Below are positions 48,080-57,742 of a stretch of 64,000 nucleotides of DNA, piece by piece. The stretch spans positions 3,016,501-3,080,500 of the forward strand of contig NZ_JBBOYD010000001.1 in assembly GCF_038007965.1 (NCBI RefSeq). Reading direction: 5' to 3'. The DNA is from Niallia sp. FSL W8-0635. Its GTDB lineage: Bacteria > Bacillota > Bacilli > Bacillales > Cytobacillaceae. The notes beneath the pieces were generated by a model that was not told the DNA's origin, did no database searches, and saw only the letters and a list, made by a program, of their open reading frames with translations. The translations under genes were made by a program, and so were the position numbers. Numbering within the stretch: position 1 is the first letter of the stretch; each line of letters opens with the position of its first letter.

Positions 48080-48306
48080 CGGCCTTCAACCCCTTCCATT
48101 AACTCTAAACCTTCGAAATGAAATAACTTTTCATTTCATTTATATTACAATTATTATAAAAAAATTACCTTTTTGAAATTTTTAAAGATATTCCCTCTAG
48201 TCTGAATAGGTAAAGATGTACATGCCTGTACCATTTTAACGTTATGATGTTAAAAAGATAAAAATGATTAAATTTTCCATTAAAAAAAACTACGCTCTTT
48301 CTATTC

Positions 48307-48334
48307 GCATACTTCCAAGGGACATGCATACAAT
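48307..48334 (+). promoter_or_regulatory. Candidate sigma-E promoter
   Basis: GCATACT (48307-48313), 13 bases, CATACAAT (48327-48334). The -10 is a perfect sigma-E type element and the -35 differs at one position from the KMATATT pattern. It lies 20 bases before the start codon at 48355, which leaves a very short leader. Confidence 0.45.
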
Positions 48335-48354
48335 GAAAAGGAAGGAGGAGATTA

Positions 48355-48672
48355 ATGGTGAAAAAAATCTCTTTAATAATCGTTATTTTGCTTCTAGCTC
48401 TTATCGCATATATAGAAACCCCAACATCCAGCATTAATAAAAATCAAGTTCTTTATTATGGTCTAACAAATGAAGAGCAAGAGGTTTCAAGTAATGCAGA
48501 TGACATATTCGGTGCCCCCGATCTTGAATACAGATTAGAAGAAACGAAAGAAGAAGACGGCTTTATTGTAGAAGTATATCGAGAGTATGAAATCTACAAA
48601 AACCGGCAAGGGGAAGTGGTAAAAACCGTTGCTACAGACAATACTGAATACATACATTATGCAAAATATTAA
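48355..48672 (+). CDS. Unrecognised small membrane-anchored or secreted protein, 105 residues
   Basis: I do not recognise this protein. It has an N-terminal hydrophobic segment (KKISLIIVILLLALIAYIE) that could be an uncleaved anchor or signal. An acidic mature part follows, rich in Glu and Tyr (EDGFIVEVYREYEIYKNRQGEVVKTV). The ribosome binding site GGAAGGAGGAG is very strong. A sigma-E-like promoter and a long terminator frame it as a single-gene unit. Between cwlC and sigK, a role in sporulation is plausible but unproven. Confidence 0.7.
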   Translation: MVKKISLIIVILLLALIAYIETPTSSINKNQVLYYGLTNEEQEVSSNADDIFGAPDLEYRLEETKEEDGFIVEVYREYEIYKNRQGEVVKTVATDNTEYIHYAKY

Positions 48673-48730
48673 GGATAGAAAAGCCACTTAGTCACAGATC
48701 AACTAGCGACTAAGCGGCTCCTCTATCCTT
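48671..48730 (+). terminator. Long terminator hairpin after the 105-residue gene
   Basis: AAGGATAGA (48671) pairs with the complement ending at 48730. The stem is extended inward by AGCC/GGCT and CTTAGTC/GACTAAG with small bulges. The downstream T tract is interrupted by C. Confidence 0.75.
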
Positions 48731-48855
48731 CTCTTTATCACTTAATAATTTTGGTTAAATGCTTCCGATAACTTGCTTTTTTCATTCATTCTATTGGAAA
48801 CACAACTATCTCCACATAAGAATGCACACTTATTTTTACATCCTTATGTATGCTG

Positions 48856-49575
48856 CTAATCATTATTTCGTTTTTTTTCCTTTTCTGCTCGATAAAATTC
48901 ATGAAACATTTTCATCAAAGCTCTTTTTTCAATTCGAGAAACGTAACTTCTTGAAATGCCTAGTTCTTTAGCTATTTCACGTTGTGTTTTTTCCTTCTTC
49001 AAATCAAGTCCAAACCTTCCGATAATTACTTCTTTTTCTCTTTCATCTAGCACATCAATATATTCTTTCACTTTTTCAAGCTCCATATTTAACTGAATCG
49101 TATTAACAACATCTTCCGATTCTGACTTCAATACATCAATTAAGCTAATTTCATTTCCTTCCTTATCCTGACCAATAGGGTCATGAAGAGATACATCCTT
49201 TTTCGTTTTTTTCAGTGCTCTTAAATGCATTAGAATTTCATTTTCTATACAACGAGCAGCATAGGTAGCCAATTTCGTGCCTTTTCCCTCTGAAAAGCTT
49301 TCTATCCCTTTTATAAGACCGATGGTTCCAATCGAAATAAGATCCTCTGAATCTTCACCTGTATTTTCAAATTTTTTCACAATATGGGCAACTAAACGCA
49401 AATTATGTTCTATCAACATATTTCTTGCATGGGAATCCCCTTCAGCCATCAATCTTAAATATTTCTTTTCATCACTCGCTGATAATGGTTGGGGAAATGC
49501 ATTATTCTTAACATAGGACACAAGAAAAACTAATTCTTTTAATAAAGCTCCAAGCGACAATAAGATTCCAGACAT
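48856..49575 (-). CDS. sigK: RNA polymerase sigma-K factor, uninterrupted
   Basis: Sigma-K drives late mother-cell transcription in sporulation. The 239 residues carry the ~20-residue pro-sequence ([20 protein letters not shown] before YVKNN) removed by SpoIVFB, then sigma regions 2 ([39 protein letters not shown]), 3 and 4 ([24 protein letters not shown]). GGAGGTGG precedes the ATG. The gene is continuous, with no intervening skin-like element or partial spoIVCB/spoIIIC split. No recombinase gene is nearby. Confidence 0.97.
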   Translation of the reverse strand: MSGILLSLGALLKELVFLVSYVKNNAFPQPLSASDEKKYLRLMAEGDSHARNMLIEHNLRLVAHIVKKFENTGEDSEDLISIGTIGLIKGIESFSEGKGTKLATYAARCIENEILMHLRALKKTKKDVSLHDPIGQDKEGNEISLIDVLKSESEDVVNTIQLNMELEKVKEYIDVLDEREKEVIIGRFGLDLKKEKTQREIAKELGISRSYVSRIEKRALMKMFHEFYRAEKEKKRNND

Positions 49576-49875
49576 CTTTCCACCTCCACATTCAAGGACA
49601 TTTGCCTATACTTCATTACTATGTGAAAAGAGAGTAGGTTTTGCATGTCCATACGACAATAAACTTTGGAAAATCTATTTTATTTTGGTTTATTCTCCAC
49701 CTGTTTTGGGTATTAGCCAGAAGCATATTATCTAATAAGCCGCTGATTTAATGGCTTTAAAAAGGTACATTAGAATTATTTTCCAGACATTTTAAAATAG
49801 TTATTAAATTGCAGCTCATTCCTTGTATAATACATATATCGATAGCGTTTTTCTATTAAATGGGGGTGAACCAAA
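49576..49875. other. Divergent sigK / fbp intergenic region
   Basis: This 300-base gap has a TATAAT (49826-49831) that is probably the fbp -10; the matching -35 is poor. GGGGGTGAA before 49876 is the fbp ribosome binding site. I could not find a convincing sigma-E box for sigK. No reading frame is supported. Confidence 0.45.
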
Positions 49876-51813
49876 ATGGATACTAAATATTTAGATTTAC
49901 TGACAGAAAAATACGATTCAGAAGAAAAAGTAGTTACCGAAATAATAAATCTAGACGCGATTTTAAACCTTCCTAAGGGCACAGAGCATTTCGTCAGTGA
50001 CCTACACGGCGAATTTCATGCTTTTCAACATGTTTTACGAAATGGTTCAGGAAATGTGAAAGAAAAAATTCGTGATTTATTTAAAGAAGAGCTTTCCAAA
50101 ACGGAAATCGATGAATTTGCAACATTGGTTTATTATCCAGAAGAAAAGTTAAAAAGAGTAGTGAATTCGTTTATACATACATCTGAACTAGATGATTGGT
50201 ATGCCGATACGATTGAGAGAATGATTCGATTAGTATCCTATGCATCTTCTAAGTATACAAATTCAAAAGTTCGAAAAGCATTACCAAAGCAGTTTATTTA
50301 TATAATTGAAGAATTATTGTATGAAAAAAATGAATTGAATAATAAAACGGATTATTATTCGAGCATCATCAACAGAATTATTTCATTAGGACAAGCAAAC
50401 AAACTTATTATTGGCCTAGCTTATACGATACAAAGACTCGTTGTCGATCATTTACATGTCGTCGGTGATATATTTGACCGGGGACCATTTCCTGATAAAA
50501 TATTGGATACATTAATGGATTATCACTCAGTAGATATTCAATGGGGAAATCATGATGTTTTATGGATTGGTGCATTTGCTGGTTCAAAAGTCTGTCTTGC
50601 TAATATTATTCGAATTTGTGCGAGATATGACAATTTAGATATTATTGAAGATGCATATGGAATAAATTTGCGCCCACTCTTAAACTTGGCAAATAAATAT
50701 TATAAGGATAATAAAGCTTTCCGTCCAAAGGTAAATGCAAAAAAAGAAGAGAACACGGAAGAAAATATATTACAAATTACCAAAATTCATCAAGCTATTT
50801 CCATCATTCAATTTAAACTGGAAATGCCCATCATTAAAAGGCGTCCTGATTTCCAAATGCACCATCGCCTTCTACTGGAAAAGATTGATTACGAAGAGAA
50901 TACCATTGATTTAAACGGGAAAATTTATGCGTTAGAAAATACTTGCTTCCATACAATTGATTCAGAAGATCCTTCTATTCTTTTAAAAGAAGAAGAACAA
51001 GTCATGAATAAACTGCTTTTTTCGATACAGCATTCCGAAAAGCTCGCAAGACATATTCACTTTTTGATGAATAAAGGAAGTTTGTATTTAAAATACAATA
51101 GTAATTTATTAATCCATGGATGTATACCATTAAATGAAGATGGAACGATGAAAAAAATGCGTATAAATGGGAAAGATTATAGTGGAAAGGAATTATTCGA
51201 TCTATTTGAATCCTATTTACGCTTTAGCTTTAATCATCCAGAAATTACTGATGACTTTGCAACAGATTTAGTATGGTATTTATGGACCGGGGAAAATTCC
51301 TCTTTATTTGGCAAAAAAGATATGACTACGTTTGAGCGATACTTTATAAATGAGAAAGAAACCCATAAAGAAAAAAAGAATCCATATTATTTTTTGCGAG
51401 AACAGGAAGAGATATGCCGCAATATTTTACTGGAATTCGGATTGAATCCAGACCAAGGACATATCATTAATGGACATACTCCTGTTGCTGAAATAAATGG
51501 AGAAAATCCTATAAAAGCAAATGGTAAAATGATTGTTATAGATGGCGGTTTCTCCAAGGCTTATCAATCAAAGACAGGAATTGCAGGATATACCTTATTA
51601 TACAACTCTTACGGTATGCAATTGGTTGCCCATAAGCGCTTTACTTCAAAAGAAGATGCATTAGAGAACGGTACAGACGTCTTGTCCGTCAAAAGAGTAG
51701 TGGATAGAGAACTTCAGCGGAAGAAGGTATTAGAAACAAACGTAGGTCAAAAATTACTAGAGCAAATGAACGATTTAAATCAGTTGTTGGAATATCGATA
51801 TGTAAAAAAATAA
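49876..51813 (+). CDS. fbp: Class III fructose-1,6-bisphosphatase
   Basis: This enzyme hydrolyses fructose-1,6-bisphosphate in gluconeogenesis. Class III Fbp is the Firmicute type, built on a calcineurin-like metallophosphatase core. The motifs are visible: [39 protein letters not shown], and the late [13 protein letters not shown]. At 645 residues it is slightly shorter than B. subtilis Fbp (about 670). It is a single-gene plus-strand unit with a strong terminator. Confidence 0.96.
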   Translation: MDTKYLDLLTEKYDSEEKVVTEIINLDAILNLPKGTEHFVSDLHGEFHAFQHVLRNGSGNVKEKIRDLFKEELSKTEIDEFATLVYYPEEKLKRVVNSFIHTSELDDWYADTIERMIRLVSYASSKYTNSKVRKALPKQFIYIIEELLYEKNELNNKTDYYSSIINRIISLGQANKLIIGLAYTIQRLVVDHLHVVGDIFDRGPFPDKILDTLMDYHSVDIQWGNHDVLWIGAFAGSKVCLANIIRICARYDNLDIIEDAYGINLRPLLNLANKYYKDNKAFRPKVNAKKEENTEENILQITKIHQAISIIQFKLEMPIIKRRPDFQMHHRLLLEKIDYEENTIDLNGKIYALENTCFHTIDSEDPSILLKEEEQVMNKLLFSIQHSEKLARHIHFLMNKGSLYLKYNSNLLIHGCIPLNEDGTMKKMRINGKDYSGKELFDLFESYLRFSFNHPEITDDFATDLVWYLWTGENSSLFGKKDMTTFERYFINEKETHKEKKNPYYFLREQEEICRNILLEFGLNPDQGHIINGHTPVAEINGENPIKANGKMIVIDGGFSKAYQSKTGIAGYTLLYNSYGMQLVAHKRFTSKEDALENGTDVLSVKRVVDRELQRKKVLETNVGQKLLEQMNDLNQLLEYRYVKK

Positions 51814-51871
51814 TACCGTTCCTGCAAAAATTGGAATGCGAAGAAAGTATTTACTTAGCCTTTGGATCAAA

Positions 51872-51911
51872 AGAGAAGCTGATGAGTTAACTCATCAGCT
51901 TCTCTTTTTCC
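51872..51911 (+). terminator. Perfect palindromic terminator of fbp
   Basis: A 34-bp perfect palindrome (51872-51905) centred on GAGTTAACTC is followed by T5. It lies 59 bases after the fbp stop. Confidence 0.92.
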
Positions 51912-52063
51912 AATAAATACTACCCAGTTCTTTTCCTGTTAAAGACGACAGGTTTAGATGTACTTGTTAGTCTGTATCTTTCTCTGCCCATAAGATTGAT
52001 TGACGGCACTGCAGGATGATTAAATACATTTTGATCTCCACCTCTCATTTTTTCATTACTTTT

Positions 52064-52204
52064 TTATAAAAAGCGCGTAATTGACATTTGTTTATTTCTA
52101 TTTTCTTCTATAACTTTATCAATATATTGTTGATGCATCGCTTCTTCTTCCGTCATTTTTTTTGCTTCGAAGGTTATCGTAAAAAACAGCATATTTATCA
52201 TCAT
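52064..52204 (-). CDS. yrzI: YrzI family small protein (copy 1)
   Basis: A 46-residue protein beginning MMINMLFFTITFEAKKMTEEEA and ending in a basic helix (ENRNKQMSITRFL). The hydrophobic N-terminus followed by a charged helix is the YrzI pattern of Bacillaceae. AGGTGG lies eight bases before the ATG at 52204. It is the most diverged and last of three tandem copies, 26 bases after copy 2. Function is unknown; a membrane-associated role in sporulating or stationary cells is a guess. Confidence 0.75.
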   Translation of the reverse strand: MMINMLFFTITFEAKKMTEEEAMHQQYIDKVIEENRNKQMSITRFL

Positions 52205-52230
52205 ATCTATCACCACCTAATTATTCGTTA

Positions 52231-52380
52231 CTAATTGATGCGAGAGAAGCATCCAGATTGAATCTGTTTATTTTTATTTTCTTCCATCATTTGTTCGATT
52301 TTCTGTAGATGATGGTATTCTTCTTCCGTCATCTTTTTCAAATGAATGGTTATTGTTAAAAAGAAAATATTTAAGGTCAT
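52231..52380 (-). CDS. yrzI: YrzI family small protein (copy 2)
   Basis: A 49-residue protein starting MTLNIFFLTITIHLKKMTEEEY, closely matching the YrzI family start (MTLNxxFLTVT). Charged helical residues and a Cys near the end follow (IQSGCFSRIN). GGGAGGTG precedes the ATG. It lies 27 bases after copy 3 and is likely cotranscribed with both neighbours. Function unknown. Confidence 0.82.
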   Translation of the reverse strand: MTLNIFFLTITIHLKKMTEEEYHHLQKIEQMMEENKNKQIQSGCFSRIN

Positions 52381-52407
52381 GTCTTCACCTCCCTAGAGTG
52401 AAATTAG

Positions 52408-52557
52408 TTATAACCAATGGGTTAAGTAGCCAATTTCATCTAATTTTCTACGATTTTCCGTGATTCTTTTTTCCATTTCTAAATCCTGCAAGATTTCAGC
52501 ATTTGTCCATTGTTTTTTCTTCAGTGTAACGGTAAGAAAAATTAAATTTAAAGTCAT
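52408..52557 (-). CDS. yrzI: YrzI family small protein (copy 3)
   Basis: A 49-residue protein starting MTLNLIFLTVTLKKKQWTNAE, the copy nearest the family consensus and first in the transcription order. TAGGAGGAG precedes the ATG. The three copies share the N-terminal motif but differ in the helix that follows, pointing to old tandem duplication. Two terminators lie upstream, so the trio needs a promoter within 52558-52624; none is obvious, which leaves read-through as an alternative. Confidence 0.82.
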   Translation of the reverse strand: MTLNLIFLTVTLKKKQWTNAEILQDLEMEKRITENRRKLDEIGYLTHWL

Positions 52558-52624
52558 TAATACTCCTCCTAACTATTGCATTTCCTTACATAAATGGTAT
52601 TTTTTTCTGGTGAGTGCACAAAAA

Positions 52625-52650
52625 AACCGCAAATAGACTTATCTGCGGTT
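52625..52650 (-). terminator. Second tandem terminator after the 31-residue peptide gene
   Basis: AACCGCA (52625-52631) pairs with TGCGGTT (52644-52650). A run of seven A on its left is a strong U tract for leftward transcripts. The arms nearly repeat those of the terminator at 52668-52695. Confidence 0.75.
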
Positions 52651-52667
52651 AAAAAAAGGCATAATAA

Positions 52668-52695
52668 AACCGCAGGACACGACTACCCTGCGGTT
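52668..52695 (-). terminator. First tandem terminator after the 31-residue peptide gene
   Basis: AACCGCAGG (52668-52676) pairs with CCTGCGGTT (52687-52695) around ten bases, with AAAA to the left. It lies 22 bases after the peptide stop codon. Confidence 0.8.
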
Positions 52696-52717
52696 GGATA
52701 TATATTAGTTAAAAAAA

Positions 52718-52813
52718 CTAAGATAACAAATCCCATTCCGAAGTGGTTGAATTCGTGCATTGACTATATTCAGTTACTACTTCATTGTATAATTCTGGTA
52801 ATAATCTCGCCAT
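52718..52813 (-). CDS. Unrecognised 31-residue peptide
   Basis: A small open frame starting MARLLPELYNEVVTEYS and ending in a Cys/Ser/Thr/Asn-rich tail (QCTNSTTSEWDLLS). I do not recognise it. Support is contextual but strong: AAGGAGG lies ten bases before the ATG, a consensus sigma-A promoter 44 bases upstream, and two terminators downstream. The whole unit is about 180-230 nt. There is no signal peptide or membrane segment. It could be a cytosolic regulator, a signal or toxin peptide, a modified-peptide precursor, or the coding part of a dual-function RNA. No modification, export or immunity gene is adjacent. Confidence 0.6.
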   Translation of the reverse strand: MARLLPELYNEVVTEYSQCTNSTTSEWDLLS

Positions 52814-52856
52814 TTTATTCAACCTCCTTAGAATTTTTTTGTTTCTCACATTGGTA

Positions 52857-52885
52857 ATTATATCCTTCAATACCAGTTTTGTAAA
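52857..52885 (-). promoter_or_regulatory. Sigma-A promoter of the 31-residue peptide gene
   Basis: Minus strand TTTACA (52880-52885), 17 bases, TATAAT (52857-52862). It falls between the mccB stop and the peptide gene, making the latter an independent unit rather than an operon tail. Confidence 0.8.
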
Positions 52886-52948
52886 CCTTTTTTTGAAAAA
52901 ATAGATATTTCACACTGTTTTCTAATCTTTTTATTATTCTTTGTTTCT

Positions 52949-55007
<2,059 letters not shown>

Positions 55008-55112
55008 ACTTTACACCCCCCTTATTATTCTTACCATTATGGAGAGGAAATGTTACTTCTTCATAATTTCTTTAATTCAAATTAATCACAGTTGTTTACT
55101 CAACATTGCAAG

Positions 55113-55149
55113 AAAAAAAGAGAAGGGTATCAAACCCTTCTCTTTTTTT
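55113..55149. terminator. Bidirectional terminator between mtnN and mccA
   Basis: A 16-bp perfect stem, A7GAGAAGGGT (55113-55128) with its complement (55134-55149), has a five-base loop and U tracts in either direction. It overlaps the mtnN stop codon. Confidence 0.88.
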
Positions 55150-55841
55150 TAGATTCTCTCAACGATTCCTATAACTAGATTCGCTGAATGTACTGCTGCT
55201 TTTTCTAAGTACTGATCAAAAGATAGATGAGATTCTTTTCCAGCAATGTCAGATAGAGAACGAATAATAACAAATGGAATGTTATATTGATGCGCTACTT
55301 GAGCAATAGCTGCTGCTTCCATTTCAACAGCTTGCAAATTTCCAAATTTCGATTTAATAAAAGCTGCTTTTTCAGGTTGATTTATAAACGAGTCACCTGT
55401 TGTAATCAATCCTGTTACTACTGCATGATTACCAATTTCTTTGGCGCTCTGTTCTGCAATATCCATTAACTTTTCATTTGCCTTAAAGCTTGCAGGCATT
55501 TGTGGAACTTGCCCATATTCATAACCAAAAATTGTAGCATCTACATCGTGATGACGTACTTCATTCGAAATAACAACATCCCCTACTTCTAGTTCAGGAT
55601 TCAATCCTCCTGCTGATCCAGTATTAATTAAATAATCAGGTTTAAAAGTTTGAAGGAGGATGGTTGTGCTCATCGCCGCATTTACTTTCCCAATGCCTGA
55701 GCGAAGTAGAACCACATCCTTCTCGAATAATTGTCCTTCAATATATTGAAATCCAACGATAGTCCGCTCTTTCTTATTCGTTATTTTTTCTCGTAATAAA
55801 GTTACTTCTTCTTCCATTGCTCCGATAATTGCGATTTTCAA
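55149..55841 (-). CDS. mtnN: 5'-methylthioadenosine/S-adenosylhomocysteine nucleosidase
   Basis: MtnN (Pfs) removes adenine from methylthioadenosine and S-adenosylhomocysteine, recycling SAM by-products. The 230 residues show the nucleosidase fold: [12 protein letters not shown] with the active-site Glu, [20 protein letters not shown], and the nucleophile-stabilising [10 protein letters not shown] and [10 protein letters not shown]. It follows yrrT by 18 bases, and the two act in SAM recycling before cystathionine formation. Confidence 0.96.
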   Translation of the reverse strand: MKIAIIGAMEEEVTLLREKITNKKERTIVGFQYIEGQLFEKDVVLLRSGIGKVNAAMSTTILLQTFKPDYLINTGSAGGLNPELEVGDVVISNEVRHHDVDATIFGYEYGQVPQMPASFKANEKLMDIAEQSAKEIGNHAVVTGLITTGDSFINQPEKAAFIKSKFGNLQAVEMEAAAIAQVAHQYNIPFVIIRSLSDIAGKESHLSFDQYLEKAAVHSANLVIGIVERI

Positions 55842-55859
55842 TTTTTTAACCTCTTTCGT

Positions 55860-56492
55860 TTATTTTTCCCCTTGCATAATCCAAACAAAGTCATTCATCT
55901 TTTCGAAACGAGGAGAAAAGCCATTTTTCTCTAAGATATCCGTAAGAATAGGAATGGTTGTATAGTATTCTCTTTGTAAATCTTCTGCTAAATTATGATG
56001 TCCCTTTTCCATTGCATCTTTAATGGCTTTGTTGTAAGTTCCTGTTGTAAGATACATCGTATCAGCAAAAACTATTTTACCACCTTTAGGGAGGAGATTA
56101 CTATAAAGTTTAATCGCTTCGTCTTTTTCTTGATCGGTTAAATGATGAAAAGCATACGTACTTACAAATGTATCTGGATTACTATCGAGCTTAAATTGAA
56201 GAAAATCACCTTCTATTAGCATTGCTTTTTTGCCAATTTTATCTTGAGCTATCTTTCTCATAGCAGGTGATGGCTCAATCGCTGTAACCTTTAAGCCATT
56301 TTCAATTAATTTTAGTGTTAAATTCCCTGTACCAGGTCCAAATTCAACAACATGACCAGTGGAACGCTCCGCAACTTTATTCAATATATGGTCATAATGA
56401 CGAAAAACTTCTTCATATTCTTTATCTTTAGTAAGACTATCATCATAAGAATCAGCCCATTGTTCAAAGATTTCAAGAAACTCTTTCCCCAT
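55860..56492 (-). CDS. yrrT: SAM-dependent methyltransferase YrrT
   Basis: YrrT is a class I methyltransferase, 210 residues, with motif I VVEFGPGTGNLTLKLIENG and acidic motif VTAIEPSPAMRK. The substrate is unknown. In B. subtilis it is the first gene of the CymR-repressed yrrT-mtnN-mccA-mccB operon. Upstream, TATAGGAATTGTA near 56525-56537 (minus strand) could be part of a regulator site, but I cannot confirm a CymR box by eye. It is divergent from yrzA. Confidence 0.9.
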   Translation of the reverse strand: MGKEFLEIFEQWADSYDDSLTKDKEYEEVFRHYDHILNKVAERSTGHVVEFGPGTGNLTLKLIENGLKVTAIEPSPAMRKIAQDKIGKKAMLIEGDFLQFKLDSNPDTFVSTYAFHHLTDQEKDEAIKLYSNLLPKGGKIVFADTMYLTTGTYNKAIKDAMEKGHHNLAEDLQREYYTTIPILTDILEKNGFSPRFEKMNDFVWIMQGEK

Positions 56493-56727
56493 AGATTAGC
56501 ACCCCTGTTGTTATAATGTACAATTCCTATAAGTATACTATGGTTTTCAATATTACTTGTTCTTAATTTATCATATCTTTCTTTATATTATCAAGAATCT
56601 TAAAATAGTAAGTTTATTTCCTATTTTGCAACAATTCCCCTCTGAATAATTATCTAATTTGGTTATTATTCCATTGAATTCATATGGTATGATATTTTTA
56701 CTCGTATTAGGAAAGGAAGTTTTATTC

Positions 56728-56940
56728 ATGAATATTCAATTAGAAATGATTGAAGATAAAGTAGAGTTTTTCGAAGGGGATAGCATAAAGACAGTTGAAA
56801 AAAAAATAAACGAAAAAATTGAAGTAAATAAATCGATTTTACTTTCTGTCCACTCTGTATCTCATCAAGTTACTATACTAGATAATGGTCGACCTTATTA
56901 TACCGCGGTTGTCCACTTTAAAATGAAAAAGCATTTTTGA
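56728..56940 (+). CDS. yrzA: YrzA-like small protein (DUF2536)
   Basis: A 70-residue protein beginning MNIQLEMIEDKVEFFEG, with the core INEKIEVNKSILLSVHSVSHQVT and YYTAVVHFKMK, matching YrzA of B. subtilis. The frame is open 23 codons upstream, but AAAGGAAG lies eight bases before the ATG at 56728. It is cytosolic and of unknown function. It stands alone on the plus strand, convergent with yrrS, and shares a bidirectional terminator with it. Confidence 0.88.
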   Translation: MNIQLEMIEDKVEFFEGDSIKTVEKKINEKIEVNKSILLSVHSVSHQVTILDNGRPYYTAVVHFKMKKHF

Positions 56941-56947
56941 TACTTAA

Positions 56948-56976
56948 AAAGAACTGGAGAATTTCTCCAGTTCTTT
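56948..56976. terminator. Bidirectional terminator between yrzA and yrrS
   Basis: AAAGAACTGGAG pairs perfectly with CTCCAGTTCTTT around AATTT. It is A-rich on the left and T/C-rich on the right. Confidence 0.85.
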
Positions 56977-56978
56977 CC

Positions 56979-57611
56979 TTAGCGAATATTTAAATCTTTT
57001 ATTTCCTCAACTTTTGTCGGCTTCCATCCGCTTCCATCTACCCATTCAATATATACTCTATATTTTTCAGATTGATCTTTAGAAGAAACGGTTCCTATTG
57101 ATTTATGTGGATCTTTATTATTATTTCCAAGGAACCACACAGTCATATTACTACTATCTAATCCAGTGGCATAGGCTAAAGCATTTATTTGCTCATTCCA
57201 ATCCACCCCTTCTGAATAAGATGCAACATGATCACCAGTTTGTGTTGTTCCGACAGGCTGCCAGGAAGGATTTTCAATTGTTTTAACGACATTGGAGTCA
57301 CTGCCACCTTCTGTAACGATTTCTCCATTTTCTGTTTCTTCTACTGTTGTATCTTCCTCCTCCGTTGTTTCGTCTGCTTCAGTTGTTGGATTTGCTGTTT
57401 CGACATCCGTTCCTTCTTGATCAACCTTCGTTTCCGTTTCTTTTTTTGTATCAGCATTATTTTCATCATTCGTATGAAAAATAGAATAAGATACGAAGCC
57501 GATTAGCAAAATAACGGCAATAATTAATCCATTTAAAATAAGATTTGTTTTCTTTCTTTTGGATCGTTGTTGATATCTCGTATTATTTTCATTATTTATT
57601 TCTTTACTCAA
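56979..57611 (-). CDS. yrrS: YrrS family membrane-anchored protein (DUF1510)
   Basis: A 210-residue protein with a short basic cytosolic N-terminus, one membrane segment (about residues 25-45, TNLILNGLIIAVILLIGFVSYSIF), a long Glu/Thr-rich extracellular linker and a C-terminal DUF1510 domain (EGVDWNEQINALAYATGLDSSNMTVWFLGN ... YIEWVDGSGWKPTKVEEI). The start is TTG behind GGAGGAG. It lies downstream of pbpI as in B. subtilis, hinting at a role in envelope assembly during sporulation. Its function is unknown. Confidence 0.87.
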   Translation of the reverse strand: MSKEINNENNTRYQQRSKRKKTNLILNGLIIAVILLIGFVSYSIFHTNDENNADTKKETETKVDQEGTDVETANPTTEADETTEEEDTTVEETENGEIVTEGGSDSNVVKTIENPSWQPVGTTQTGDHVASYSEGVDWNEQINALAYATGLDSSNMTVWFLGNNNKDPHKSIGTVSSKDQSEKYRVYIEWVDGSGWKPTKVEEIKDLNIR

Positions 57612-57742
57612 GGTGTTTCTCCTCCTATTGACTATCCTTATTCCTATATATATAAAGTTGACTTACTCATACAATACTTTTTTCACTGTTCATATTTTAA
57701 CATGGTAGTACACTTTTAGAAAAGCATGAACCAAAGAAGTGT

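Noticed and set aside
48165..48434. Minus-strand 89-codon frame opposite the 105-residue gene
   Set aside because: It overlaps the start, ribosome binding site and sigma-E-like promoter of the better supported plus-strand gene and has no start signals of its own.
51928..52056. Minus-strand 42-codon frame (MRGGDQNVFNHPAVPS...) between fbp and yrzI
   Set aside because: The sequence looks somewhat protein-like, but the ATG lacks a ribosome binding site. The GGTGGAG downstream would start a different 20-codon frame. Left as unproven.
52594..52857. Plus-strand 87-codon frame
   Set aside because: It is antisense to the 31-residue peptide unit and its terminators, has no ribosome binding site, and its composition comes from the reversed terminator arms.
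55008..55112. Possible riboswitch (SAM/T-box) upstream of mccA
   Set aside because: The gap is only about 100 bases and shows no T-box sequence (TGGNACCGCG) or S-box core, only the mtnN terminator and a ribosome binding site.
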